NCBI GenBank assembly: GCA_905182995.1
Contig: CAJJDP010000085.1
Span: forward strand, 110,044-174,043
Reading direction: 5' to 3'
Length of the DNA stretch: 64,000 bases
DNA from: Paramecium octaurelia
Lineage: Eukaryota; Ciliophora; Oligohymenophorea; Peniculida; Parameciidae
The notes beneath the pieces were generated by a model. That model was not told the DNA's origin. It was given only the letters and a program-made list of their open reading frames with translations, and searched no databases. The position numbers were made by a program, and so were the translations under genes. This document shows positions 42,136-53,807 of this stretch, piece after piece. How positions within the stretch are numbered: position 1 is the stretch's first letter; every line of letters starts with the position of its first letter.

Positions 42136-42529
42136 GTCAATATCAATATTGGTGATTACTAAATTAAAAACATAAAAATCAAGTGTGCTTAACCAGATAT
42201 TCTTTTCCAATTTAATCAGAATTAAATAAATACAGATTAAACCCAATTCAATTTTTTTCTGATTATTAGTAACCTTTAAATAAGTAAATCTCTAAACAAA
42301 TTTTTTATAAATTCACCCTGTCAACAATAGAGTTCTTCACTTTCAAGATCCTGTTTTAAGTAATTAATTTAAAAGGGGGGGCTACTGGAAATTACAACCA
42401 AAACCAAATAAATGTAATAAAATGAACATTTATTAATTATTGTATATGAACTTAATTGTTTTCAAAAATGGACTTGGGATTATTCTCCTTTGAAAATTTC
42501 TGTATTGTATTATTAATTAATACCATTTG
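42136..42529. other. Spacer, nothing seen
   Basis: AT-rich; contains a short run of seven G near 42376-42382. The 5' part of the WD40 gene at 40638-42135 could extend here, but no exon is evident. Confidence 0.5.
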
Positions 42530-43215
42530 GTTTTCATCTTATAAATTATTTGGGTATTTCTAAGATGCATAATTATAAAACTCTAAAGCTTCTGTGAATC
42601 GATTTAAGTCTTCTAAAGTCATTGCTCAACAAATTAAATACCTTTTCCATTAAAATAATCTGACTTTTCAGGTTTATACTAAATGGCATAATCAAAATAC
42701 TCTATTAGAATTTTTAAGTAATTTTGATTCTGATGGATCCTTTTTATGTTTAAATGGCAGTTGTTTTCATTTTATAATCTTACATCTTAATATTTATATT
42801 CGCCTTGTAAAATAATTTTATTTATTTTAGCTAAATTTACAATTTATCTTCTTTTGGGATTAATATACGATATTGTATGCCAAGCTATAAGTTACAGATT
42901 AAAAATAAAGACCTTTAAGTAAAGTAGTTCTATTTAAAGGCCTTTCTCATAAGTTGACATGCATTAGTTCTAATTTTCATATTTTACAATTTCAAATTTT
43001 GGATCGAAATTTATATTTAATTCCCTATTTTTTGAAGTTGGAAAGTCTACATTATAAAATTTGATAGTAAAATGGAGGGAGTATTTTCAATTTGTAAATT
43101 TTGATTGGAATTATCACTAAATCTCTCCTTTTTTCATAATTAATTTATTTGTGTTTTTATTATTGAACTCACATATTCCAAAAGTGTTTTTCATCTGATG
43201 AAATGAATTTTTAGT
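42530..43215 (-). pseudogene. TPR relic, inverted diverged copy of 31430-32450
   Basis: Minus strand reads FDYAIQYKPEKSDYF, a 29-nt intron near 42613-42641, then LNRFTEALEFYNYASQKYP, both TPR. Beyond it, 42800-43215 matches the reverse complement of about 31430-31980 over several hundred bases with scattered differences and indels (shared stretch around ACATGCATTAGTTCTAATTTT). Relative to the other copy the middle TPR units are missing. No intact gene. Confidence 0.6.
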
Positions 43216-43599
43216 ATAAGAGATTATTTCTTTTAATCCTTGTTCATCTCAAATATTCAAATTTCAACAAAATCAAAAGATTTACCATAGAATGATTTTC
43301 ATGTTTAATTTTATTTAGAAGGATTCGAGATATACAATGATTCAAACCGAAAAGATAATTGAAAGCTCCAAATGTGTTCTCTAATTTATTATGATTTAAG
43401 TACAGGCTGTATTAATATTTACTCATCAAATAGTTTACTTAATTTATATATCATAATTCTGCATTTGTAAATGTTTTTAATCATTTGCCACCAAAAACAA
43501 TCAGTCAATCTGTGCAATATAATGACATTTTAATTTAAGATGTGAAATACATTAGGAATTGTTATTAACATTGATTTTGCTAAACTATCCTTCCTGCAA

Positions 43600-44560
43600 A
43601 TAATTTTCTATATTTTTTTTCCAACACAGACACATCGACATGAAAGGATGTTTTAATTGAGAAGAATTGCAAAGGATTGTTTAAAGGTGATAGAAGCAGA
43701 TTTATAATCTTATTAAAAGGAGTAATGTTATTATGAATTACCAAAGAAATATATGGAAAGTTATTTAACTGTTACATATATATAATGAAAAATTACATAC
43801 TGGGAAGATATATTTACAAATTAAAATTATAGCCCAATATTCTAAACTACAAAAATATGAACATTCCTATCCTCGAAAAACTAAGTTAAGGAAAAGCCTA
43901 AAAAATACAAAGATTAATGGATAAGGACAAACCACCTCCTATGATGGGTTAACTCATTAATTCATCCAGAAATCTTCTTGGGAACTGCTTTAAAATTTAT
44001 GGAAGCCGAATAAATTCCAAATAAAAAATAGATTAGATGGACATGATTTTGCCCATTATCAAAAATGAATCCACAAATTTTTAGAATTAAGTTTCCATTC
44101 TCAATAATAAGATTACCTCATTAATGGTATATAAAACCCTAAACAGATCATCAATGGTATTTAAATAAAAATTTTTTGACACTTATATGGGTTGAACAAT
44201 CAAGGCAAGGATAATTGAATATTTTTCTCAATTGCCTATAAAAAAATTTGAGGATCAAATTAAAAAATTACAAAAACATTATATTTTGAAGCAAAATTAA
44301 ATAGAGTATTTTAGGCCTTACATATCAGAATGTTATTTATTATTCCATATACCATTACCCAAAATTCAACTATTCAAAGAAGTACTATAGGGATCTCCCC
44401 TTGATGAATATTTAAAGAACCTCTTCAATTTAATTAGTGTAAGGACAGATTTTCAGGTTATGCTGATGACTTAGTCTGAGAAACTTAGAATATAAATGAT
44501 ATAGATCTAATCTAATAAATGAGCATTGTTGCTGGTAGGCGGAACCTATTTATCAATGAG
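43600..44560 (+). mobile_element. Decayed non-LTR-type reverse transcriptase
   Basis: Three reverse-transcriptase blocks appear in the right order. LQGSPLDEYLKNLFN at 44385-44426 matches the QGSPLSPxLFN block. FSGYADDLV at 44450-44476 holds the YADD catalytic motif. NLFINEQKVAS near 44543-44575 matches the following GL.IN..KS block. The first block is in a different frame from the other two, and a TGA follows YADDLV, so the element is dead. Upstream, minus any clear domain, + strand frames read LRRIAKDCLKVIEADLQSY (about 43650) and IKKFEDQIKKLQKHYILKQ (about 44240), plausible parts of the same ORF. Block spacing fits LINE-like elements better than LTR ones. No ends, poly(A) tail or target-site duplication were identified. 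Confidence 0.65.
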
Positions 44561-44604
44561 CAGAAAGTGGCATCAAATATATAAATTGAGAAATACTACC
44601 ACTA

Positions 44605-45012
44605 TATTTTAAAACTAAAATCGTATCATTAACATACTAAATCGCAAAATCTGAAATATCAAGACCTTTTCGAGGTGGAATTCTCAGCCTGCTTAAGAAT
44701 TCGAATTCAATTTAATTCTTTTATTAAATAGTTATATAAAAGATAAATATAAATTGAATATCTAGAATATTTACATGAAACTAATTTCATTTAAACAAGC
44801 ATTCCTTTTTATAAAAATTCTGCATATTAAGTTTGATTAATTAAAAATGAGTATATCTATTATTTCTGATATACTATGTAGGAGTATATAGAAAATCTAG
44901 ATCCTTTGAATTTTCATTAATCTATAGGATGAGATATTAATTATGAGATTTATCTATATATTGGATATTTAGTATAAAATCAGGTAAAATTTATTTATTA
45001 AAATAGATAACA
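44605..45012 (-). pseudogene. Relic of the 1258-aa membrane protein gene
   Basis: About 400 bp closely resemble 12960-13380 inside the gene at 12556-16332, in the same orientation, with many substitutions and several indels. Shared landmarks include ATATTTACATGAAACTAATT-like and TAATCTATAGGATGAGATAT strings. The indels destroy the frame. It abuts the reverse-transcriptase relic. Confidence 0.75.
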
Positions 45013-45449
45013 ATACTCTGCTTTCCAAAAATAGGTAGGATGCATTAAAATAATAATACATTAGACAACACCATATACCTCTATCTATTTAATCATTCAT
45101 TTGTGATATAAGGAATACTAGAAGCTTTGTTCTTTAAAAAATTACATAATGATTTTCTTTTAATATTTAGATTGCAAACTGATAATGTGTCGCTTTCACT
45201 CATGCTGAGGAAGTGTAAGTGCAATCCCACTAAGAGAATAGTTTTTTTCCAATAATGTTTGTCCAAAACCAAGGAAAACCTAATGAAACAAGTCGTTTTA
45301 AGGTTTTTCAGAAATTAGAATTATAATTCATTATGTTTTTAATTTGGAACAATCAATTAGGAGGTTACTCTTATGACGCTTTTCAATTAACAAAAAATAA
45401 CGATCATTGCCATTGCATTTTTGTCCAACAAGATTAAATTTGACCACCT
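45013..45449. other. Spacer with a short coding-like piece
   Basis: Around 45170-45300 the + strand reads a Lys/Cys-rich piece (LMLRKCKCNPTKRIVFF). It lies between transposon relics and could belong to either; otherwise nothing is seen. Confidence 0.25.
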
Positions 45450-46467
45450 GAAATTATTCTTTTAAGGGATTGTTATGCTATCAATTGTATTCTATCCATC
45501 CATTCCAAAAAGCCATTACTGTTGTGCTTGAAGTATAAATACTTCTTTCAGCATTAATATTTAGCTATTGTTTTTTTTTAAATACTCAACCGTTACCGAT
45601 TTCTTTAATTTAGAATCTCACTATAATTTCTGTTTTGTATAGTTGTACTTTATAAATGAGTTAATTGTTTTAAACTATTATAAGTTTAATAATTGATTCT
45701 TTATACTAATAAAATTTTATGCTTCGCTCCTCAAATGATACATGAATTTTTTGTTTATATTATTCTAATCTCCAAAATTCAAATAACTAATTTCTCCTAT
45801 TAAAGAACTAATTTTTAATATTATATTATCTAATTTGCGATTAAAATAACCTTCTTCTCTAATTGTCTGATATTCAGTAGACTGTTTAAATTAAGAAACA
45901 AGACACATTGATTCTTTTTATATTATTCAAAATTGCTGTTAATATTGGCTATGTAAATACATTTATTAATGATGATAAAAAAAAAAATATTAAATTTTAA
46001 GAACTACAAATAAGGACTACAATATGACCATTGTAAAGTTCAAAGGTCATATTGTTTTATTGTAATTTTACTATTATTCTGACCTTTTCCCATAAGTCAA
46101 ATCGAGAGATTTAATCTTCCTAAAATATTTGATTTCTAATTACAGAATCTATTCCTAAGTGAAGCTTATATAATCATACTTTCTAGATTATGTTTTCTAA
46201 AATAATCGTGATTTGGCTATAAAGTAAAAGTAGATTTATATCCCACTCCTTACTAGGTAAATGCATCGAATCAAAACCCAAGATATATCTTTTTTTTAGA
46301 TGATTTACTCTATTTCTACTTGTATCTTTTCTTTTATTATTGATTGCAACAAAAAGCCTATTCTTATATCTTTCATTTCTGGAACATATACTTTCCAAAT
46401 AGAACATTTAATAAATAATCAGAGTAAATTATGGACGATGTCATTTTTGCAGATATTTCCCTTTCAT
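45450..46467. repeat. Exact 1018-bp block, copy 1, ending at N gap
   Basis: Identical to 46789-47806 (offset 1339). Copy 1 ends at the 321-N gap and copy 2 begins right after it. As with the single-N joins, this is the pattern of two overlapping contigs given a default gap. Contains an inverted repeat at 46019-46055 and no convincing gene. Confidence 0.88.
46019..46055. repeat. 11-bp inverted repeat with 15-base loop
   Basis: ACAATATGACC at 46019-46029 pairs with GGTCATATTGT at 46045-46055. The second copy of the block carries it at 47358-47394. Possibly a transcript terminator-like hairpin or a transposon fragment; role unknown. Confidence 0.7.
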
Positions 46468-46788
46468 NNNNNNNNNNNNNNNNNNNNNNNNNNNNNNNNN
46501 NNNNNNNNNNNNNNNNNNNNNNNNNNNNNNNNNNNNNNNNNNNNNNNNNNNNNNNNNNNNNNNNNNNNNNNNNNNNNNNNNNNNNNNNNNNNNNNNNNNN
46601 NNNNNNNNNNNNNNNNNNNNNNNNNNNNNNNNNNNNNNNNNNNNNNNNNNNNNNNNNNNNNNNNNNNNNNNNNNNNNNNNNNNNNNNNNNNNNNNNNNNN
46701 NNNNNNNNNNNNNNNNNNNNNNNNNNNNNNNNNNNNNNNNNNNNNNNNNNNNNNNNNNNNNNNNNNNNNNNNNNNNNNNNNNNNNNNN
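46468..46788. other. Assembly gap of 321 N
   Basis: Run of unknown bases between two identical 1018-bp blocks; the gap may not exist in reality. Confidence 0.99.
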
Positions 46789-47806
46789 GAAATTATTCTT
46801 TTAAGGGATTGTTATGCTATCAATTGTATTCTATCCATCCATTCCAAAAAGCCATTACTGTTGTGCTTGAAGTATAAATACTTCTTTCAGCATTAATATT
46901 TAGCTATTGTTTTTTTTTAAATACTCAACCGTTACCGATTTCTTTAATTTAGAATCTCACTATAATTTCTGTTTTGTATAGTTGTACTTTATAAATGAGT
47001 TAATTGTTTTAAACTATTATAAGTTTAATAATTGATTCTTTATACTAATAAAATTTTATGCTTCGCTCCTCAAATGATACATGAATTTTTTGTTTATATT
47101 ATTCTAATCTCCAAAATTCAAATAACTAATTTCTCCTATTAAAGAACTAATTTTTAATATTATATTATCTAATTTGCGATTAAAATAACCTTCTTCTCTA
47201 ATTGTCTGATATTCAGTAGACTGTTTAAATTAAGAAACAAGACACATTGATTCTTTTTATATTATTCAAAATTGCTGTTAATATTGGCTATGTAAATACA
47301 TTTATTAATGATGATAAAAAAAAAAATATTAAATTTTAAGAACTACAAATAAGGACTACAATATGACCATTGTAAAGTTCAAAGGTCATATTGTTTTATT
47401 GTAATTTTACTATTATTCTGACCTTTTCCCATAAGTCAAATCGAGAGATTTAATCTTCCTAAAATATTTGATTTCTAATTACAGAATCTATTCCTAAGTG
47501 AAGCTTATATAATCATACTTTCTAGATTATGTTTTCTAAAATAATCGTGATTTGGCTATAAAGTAAAAGTAGATTTATATCCCACTCCTTACTAGGTAAA
47601 TGCATCGAATCAAAACCCAAGATATATCTTTTTTTTAGATGATTTACTCTATTTCTACTTGTATCTTTTCTTTTATTATTGATTGCAACAAAAAGCCTAT
47701 TCTTATATCTTTCATTTCTGGAACATATACTTTCCAAATAGAACATTTAATAAATAATCAGAGTAAATTATGGACGATGTCATTTTTGCAGATATTTCCC
47801 TTTCAT
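46789..47806. repeat. Exact 1018-bp block, copy 2
   Basis: Second copy of 45450-46467. Its right edge continues into the open frame that precedes the transposase relic. Confidence 0.88.
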
Positions 47807-48601
47807 TGCTATACCATAGTATGCAGACTATACAGAAGGGATCTATTGATTCGATTCTGAACATGAAAAAGTAAACTTCTGAAATGATAAATTTATTATC
47901 TGATAATCTAGCATAAAAAGAAACAAAGAAGCCAAAATAAAAAATGAATCAAAATAGTGACCAAAATATAGAAAAGCCGAAGCAACGCTAAAATATAAAA
48001 AATGCAAACATCTGAAAATTTAAGATAAATATAAAGTATTTTAGAAGAATGAATTTCAAGTATGATATTTAAAAGTCAAGGGTGGTCACCTCGAATAAAG
48101 ATAAAAACAAAATTTTTGAAGAACTTTATAATAATATTTCCTGATTCTGATTTTAGTGTAAAATTGTTTTTAGTTTTCTTAAAACACTCAACATGTCGTT
48201 TAGGATGCCATAAATTAAATCAAGTGAGTGTATCTTAAAACCCTTAAGGATTATTAAGTTTTGAATTTTATTACATCAATTTCTGCTTGCATGTTAGCAT
48301 CTCAAATCTATGTAAAAGCTCAAAACCTTAAATAGAAAACAAAATTTTATTGATTTTCGATGACTGCTCTATTCATAAATCTGAAGAAATGAAAATTCCT
48401 TAGCGAATATTCCCATATCTTTACTCCTCATTACGATTAGAATTTAATGATATTGAGCCTTTGTTTGATTTGATAAAAAGAAAGATTGTAAGTTTATATC
48501 CTATTCTTTATGATTATTTATGCATTTTTTACACAAATCAATAATTGAAATCACTGATTAACAAATAGAAAATTCGTGCCAAAGCATTATTAATCTCATG
48601 A
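47769..48601 (+). mobile_element. Tc1/mariner-like transposase relic
   Basis: The open frame 48053-48601 (stop TGA 48599-48601) carries hallmarks of the C-terminal half of a Tc1/mariner DDE transposase. ILLIFDDCSIHKSEEMK (about 48347-48397) corresponds to the xxxDNxxxHKS motif with the second catalytic Asp. LRLEFNDIEPLFDLIKRKI corresponds to SPxLNPIEPLFxxIKRK with the final acidic residue. Upstream, FKSQGWSPRIKIKTKF fits the conserved region before the first Asp, but the first catalytic Asp is not clearly seen. A separate frame from ATG 47769 (MDDVIFADISLSLLYHSMQ...) to a TGA near 48013 may be the N-terminal DNA-binding part, now out of frame. The element appears dead; terminal inverted repeats were not found. 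Confidence 0.7.
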
Positions 48602-49177
48602 TGAAAGATCTAAAATTCTTAATTTAGAAATAAGAGTTGGCTGAGATTTGGTCAATTAATTTTATAAATTCAATAAAAATACTTATAAAACTATTCTCCT
48701 CAAGTTAGAATAATTTGTGGAGTATTCAGAGTTTTAGATCCTTGACAATTTGAGAATTTTTTTATGATTTTAGAAATTTTTCCTAATAAGAAATTTATTA
48801 TTTAAATGTGTAATTACAATGTATTTTGAATTATTGAACAAAGTATGCTTCCACTTTATATGAAAAGAGTAGTATCACCTGCTGTTTTTTTTCATTTCTT
48901 ATCAGTATTGAAATTGAGAAACTATTTTGCCATTACAGTACTAATATAAATAATAAAGATGTGTATCTAATCTTTTCTCCTTAAACTTGTGTTATAATTC
49001 TTCTGTGCCTTGTACTAACTTTCGATGAAATCTATTATGCTTGATTATTAATTCTCAAAAAATGTTAGCAGTTGAACGTATATTATATGAAATTAAAGAA
49101 GGAATTCTGAAACTTTACCTTCTAAAATAATAGACTAAGGTGTTATTAAATAACTTTCAAATCAATTCTCGTGCTAA

Positions 49178-49387
49178 GTTTTAGAAGCATCTGCAAATTA
49201 AAATTAGGATTGTACATTTAACAATACTAAACTAGTTAGAATTAATCATTTTGATTTAGGAACTGTCCAATTCCTTTATGATCCGTATCATGATGTTGAA
49301 CTTGAATTTTGTATTATTTATCTTGGCAGCTTTCTTATCTTTTCTCTAATCCATAAGGCTTTAACATAATAATTTGGCTTATTCTGA
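49178..49387 (+). pseudogene. Relic of a giant cysteine-rich membrane protein gene
   Basis: Reads ANQNQDCTFNNTKLVRINHF and DLGTVQFLYDPYHD, matching AKSNQDYTFSNIKPV...FDLGSVQFHYDPYHDE of the giant protein at 18289-27002. The match stops soon after, and no neighbouring Cys-rich or membrane part follows. It is a third family member, reduced to a fragment and on the opposite strand from the two others. Confidence 0.7.
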
Positions 49388-49726
49388 TGATAGTGTGTTG
49401 TTTACAAACGATTTTTAAACTAGCTTAAGATAATGCACTTATGAATTAATGTGGTAATCCAAACATTCCTGTCCACAAGTATGATCTTTCAACAAAAGTT
49501 CTTAGAAAACTACTCCTTAACTCTCTTCATCAGACTGTTGTTCTTTATATCAATTATTATTTTCAATAAGCATAATAATATAATTTTTAACATTCAATTA
49601 ATATTTTTTGAATTATGAATTTAATAATCAAAATTAATATTCTAATTTTAATTATGTATGCAGTTATAATATAAATCTTCTATTACGAAAAAACAATAAT
49701 TAAATTTGATTGCTACAAAATTCTGA

Positions 49727-50686
49727 ATTCAAAAATAAATTAATGAAAAAAATGTCCATAGCCCTTTAAGGATTGGTTTGAAAGGATTTTATATTCCAAA
49801 AAGGACAAGCGCTGTAATAACAGCAGATAACTTATTTGAGGTCATGACAGATTAAGTCTTTAGAATTAAGCAATCAGAGTTTTAAAATAGGAAAACTTTT
49901 AGATAAAGCAAGTTCATAATTATTGTGGAGCTCCTTTTAAGTTATGTAGATTGGCAAACAACTGGATTTGACCAATTTCACCTCCGATATAAAAATTAAA
50001 TGATTAATGTATATATTTCAACATTATCCAAAGACGATATCAAATATCGATAATATTTATATTTTGGATCGTATAATCATTTAACACATCCTTTGGAAGA
50101 TCAAAGCAAGAAGGAGATATGTCGAGGGATTAAATATCTTTTGTTAAATTACCATATAGAAAAATATTTAACTATGCATAAGGAGGAGAGACCTAATTTA
50201 GAAGTACTTATTAAAGCATAGAAGGATCAATGTAACAGGTTAATACATCATTTAATAAAAATTTCTCAAGTAATTGTAGATTACAAGATAAGTATTAATG
50301 AAATGCTATTTTAGAGAATATAAAATAGTTTCAATGTTTAGAATATTTTGTTGAAATATAGATTGTGCTGTCCTTTATTTCACTTTCTAACAATTCCTTT
50401 CCTTAATTTACAATTTTGTTCTAAATTATTACAAGGCTAATATTTACTAAGAAATTCCTATCCCATAAATGAGTTGATGTTTTCAAAATTAAAATGTAAA
50501 AATTTATAAACTACACTTAAAGAAAAACCCTCTTATACTCCTTCCAAATTAAGAATTTTCCTTTAGAATGCTTAGAAACCCTGCTAGATAGTATTAAGTT
50601 AAATAATTAATTCGTTGGTTCCTTAATTAATTTTAATGGGTGATTCAAAAGTAAGAAGTGAACTAACTAAAATGTAGACAAGGTGA
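49727..50686 (+). CDS. ORF of unknown function, about 280-319 codons
   Basis: A ciliate-code frame is open from 49727 to TGA 50684-50686; the first in-frame ATG is at 49844 (280 aa). The residues before that ATG (NVHSPLRIGLKGFYIPKRTS) look coded, so the true start is probably upstream. A second frame from ATG 49614 (MNLIIKINILILIMYAVII, hydrophobic) leads up to the same point but is out of phase by one base, so either a frameshift or an unseen junction separates them. The protein is Lys/Leu/Gln-rich with a few Cys (LLKYRLCCPLFHFL) and a basic C terminus. No domain is recognised. Length is well beyond chance for this code, though a decaying gene is possible. Confidence 0.55.
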
Positions 50687-51800
50687 AGGTTTGCTTTACC
50701 CAATGACAAAGTAAAAGGGGACCTCATTTTTAATAAACACAAATAATATTTTACTTGGAAAACTGTTATAAAATTTATGAATTTATCTTTTTATATTCTT
50801 TATTTAAATTATTTCAATCTTTATTTGATGATAAGTAATTTTTTTAAGTGATGGTTTAGTATTTTTTAGTATATTTTTTAATAATACCAGTAAAATATCA
50901 ATATATGAAATCAAAAATTAAATGTAAAATTTAATGGCACATTTTCAACTCAAATTATATTGCTTCTACTTTTTGTTTTTAATTTAAATTGTTTTTATTC
51001 TTTTAGTTGAATAATCGATTTAAAATTATAATTAGTCCTTTTTTCATTAATTAATATTCTTAACTCCGATGATCAAATTTTTTACATCTAAGAATTAACT
51101 CATTTATTTGTTTTCCATCAAAATTAAATAAATAAAATCTAATTAATAATTAATTTTACTTAAATTCAATTTATAAATTTTTTATAATTTTATTTTCAGA
51201 AAATGTTGTTTCATTTTCCAGTTTTACTTTCTTATCATCATCTCTAGTGTTGTTCTTGTTTTAGAAAGCTATTTATATTAGTATAGGTTATTTACTAACA
51301 CTCTTTCTATTATTACTCTTCTTTATGTATCTTTACCTATTGAATCATTTTTTTTGAATATCAAATGTTCTCCGTTTTTTGGTTGTTTTTGTGTATTTTT
51401 ATCTAATTTTTGAATAAGGACATTTGAAAAAATGAAAGGGTTCATTGATACTGCCAAATAATTTTAATAAACTTTTTAAGATGACTCACAAGATTTGTAA
51501 ATCATATAATTGTATTTTTTTGTCATTAAAACACATTATGTTATGCTATTCAAAATTATCTTGGTCTTTGAAATATTAATTAGTTTTAATGATGATAATT
51601 ATAATAAACAGTAAATTAAAAGAGAAGAGAAGAGTTAATAAATAATATAGTGATATTTGATTAATGTGTGTTTATATTAATAATAATAATAATATTGATT
51701 ACTACTATAAAAGAGGTTTAAAAATTTATTTCATTAATGAATTATTAAAAATTCAACTTTCAATTAAAAATGTACAATGATTTAAATATTGAGTGGCTAA
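50687..51800. other. AT-rich spacer
   Basis: Very A+T-rich, T-tract-rich sequence with short TAA repeats near 51680-51700. No gene, no transposon motif seen. Confidence 0.6.
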
Positions 51801-52275
51801 TACAATTTATTTTCAAATTATCATTATTTTTTTCACTCTCATTTAACTAATAACCATTAAAAGAAAGAAATTAACCTAAGAGTATAAATGTCAAATATAA
51901 ATAATCAAGATTAAATAGACAGTAAATTAAGTTAAAAAAAACATTCGAATCAGACCCCTCTGCAAAAATTACATATGTAAGCACAATTTTAAATATTTAG
52001 TATATAAAAGGGTTGATTTAATAAAATTAATAATTAATATCCAGACTTGATTGAAGCAAACATATAAATAAGATTTTATTCTCTTATTGAAGTTATATGA
52101 GAACAATAGCAACAAGTTTTCCAAAATGCTCTTTCTAATCAACCTAAAATTCATACTAATTGTTGAGATGAATATAATAAAAAAATAATATTAGAATTAA
52201 CAATGACTTATTTTAAATATTCGGAATTACACAGCCTTATTTAAGATAAATATATGGGAATACATAATCACTGTA

Positions 52276-52311
52276 AACCAAGAGAATTTTAATATTTAAA
52301 TTCTCTTGGTT
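52276..52311. repeat. Perfect 14-bp inverted repeat, 8-base loop
   Basis: AACCAAGAGAATTT pairs with AAATTCTCTTGGTT. It lies about 360 bp upstream of the WD40 start; the duplicate block carries it at 54283-54318. Strong hairpin potential; role unknown. Confidence 0.85.
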
Positions 52312-52667
52312 GTTTTTGATATATCGGAAAACAAAATTATTTAAATTCAGATTTGCATGCTCTTTTTCAAATTAAATTTTAGAATCTTTGATTTTTAACC
52401 AATCTAATTAAATAAACTTCAAACAAATACATTTCTTCGCATTAGATCTACGTAAGTTTTTTTAATTTCAAAATGTAATTTAATGTTGTTGTTTATTCAT
52501 CATTCCCAAATGGATTGATTCTTTCTAAATTATCTAATAATTAGTATGATTTAATATTCTATTAATCTTATAGTCTAGCTGATATTTTATAGATTTTAAT
52601 TTGAAGCATTAAATATTTTAGTATTTTAGAGGGTAATTGATGTCGAAATTAATAATATAAATAATAA

Positions 52668-53762
52668 ATGATAAGAACGAGGAGATAATCTATAAATAAT
52701 CAGAAATTAAATGAATAATAATCAGAATAAAAAAAAACATGTCGCCCAGACTAATAAAGTGAATTTTCTTTTTAACTTATAAAAGAAATTGATTTAAAAT
52801 TGGAAACAACCACATACACAATTTCAATCAAATAAAATAATAAAATAATAGTAGCATCGGAAGGTTGTAACATAAAAATATTTTAACTTTCAAACCTTGC
52901 TCTTAAGTAAATTTAAATTTTTATGAACAATGAATACTTTGTAACTACAAGCTGCTTTCTAAAAAAGAAACCTTTATTAATTACGGGATCTGAAGATGAG
53001 ACTATTACCATTTGGCCTTCGAATTTGTTTTCTTAGAACAAATTTTTGATAAAACTAAAAGGCCATTAGAATCATATTAGATCAATAATTGCTCATCCTA
53101 CAGATCAACTTATTATTAGCGGGGGAGCGGACTATTGTATAAGGTTTTGGTCTACTCAAAAAAACTTTAAATGTATTCAAGTAATTGATGAGCAAAGAAT
53201 AATATATTGCTTATCGATAAATCAATAAGGGAATTAACTCATTTCCTGCGGAGAAGACAATTATATTTTTGTAAGAACAGGATCAGAAAACTAGAGGTGG
53301 CTTTTAAAATAAAGAATAAATGCAAATCGGATTGGTTACAGACTATGTTTTTTAAGCACAAATAGTTTTGTATTCCAGCCAAACTTTAGGATGTAAGGAA
53401 AAAACACTCTCTATATTTATTCTCTTGATTGTTTTGATAAATATATTATCTAAGAATAAGTTGCTGTTTCTGGAGGTGATTAATATTGCACTTTTTTTTT
53501 CCCTTCTAAATTTATTCCTTTAAAATAAATTTTGATTAATAAGAATGGATAAACAATAAATATTATTCAGGTTTCAATTTAAGAGGGAAATAAAAATTTA
53601 TTGTAAAATTAATGTTGGAAATTTACTTTAAAATAATCGATTGAGTATGGTAAAGGTACTGATGGAAATATCTTCGGAACAGTAAGTGATGATGGAGAAT
53701 TTTTGATCTCATGGGATGACGAATCTAAGTCAATCCAAGTCAGATAATATTTAGCTAATTGA
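52668..53762 (+). CDS. WD40-repeat protein, 364 aa
   Basis: Open ciliate-code frame from ATG 52668 to TGA 53760-53762 without introns. After a Gln/Arg-rich N terminus (MIRTRRQSINNQ), WD40 blades follow: TYTISIKQNNKIIVASEG with IKIF; LLITGSEDETITIW; LIISGGADYCIRFW; LISCGEDNYIFV; and a last blade GTVSDDGEFLISWD. It is a paralog of the minus-strand gene at 40638-42135, whose last blade reads GTMSDDGEYLITWD. The zinc-finger-like N terminus of that paralog is not seen here, so an upstream exon may be missing from the model. Predicted role: beta-propeller interaction platform. A second identical copy at 54675-55769 is probably an assembly duplicate. Confidence 0.8.
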
Positions 53763-53807
53763 GGAAATAATTATATATAAAATTTTGAATTTTATTATTC
53801 GAATTCN

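Larger units (their letters stand above)
51801..53806. repeat. Exact 2006-bp block, copy 1 (likely assembly artefact)
   Basis: Identical to 53808-55813 (offset 2007) with one N at 53807. Carries the WD40 gene 52668-53762. Confidence 0.9.
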
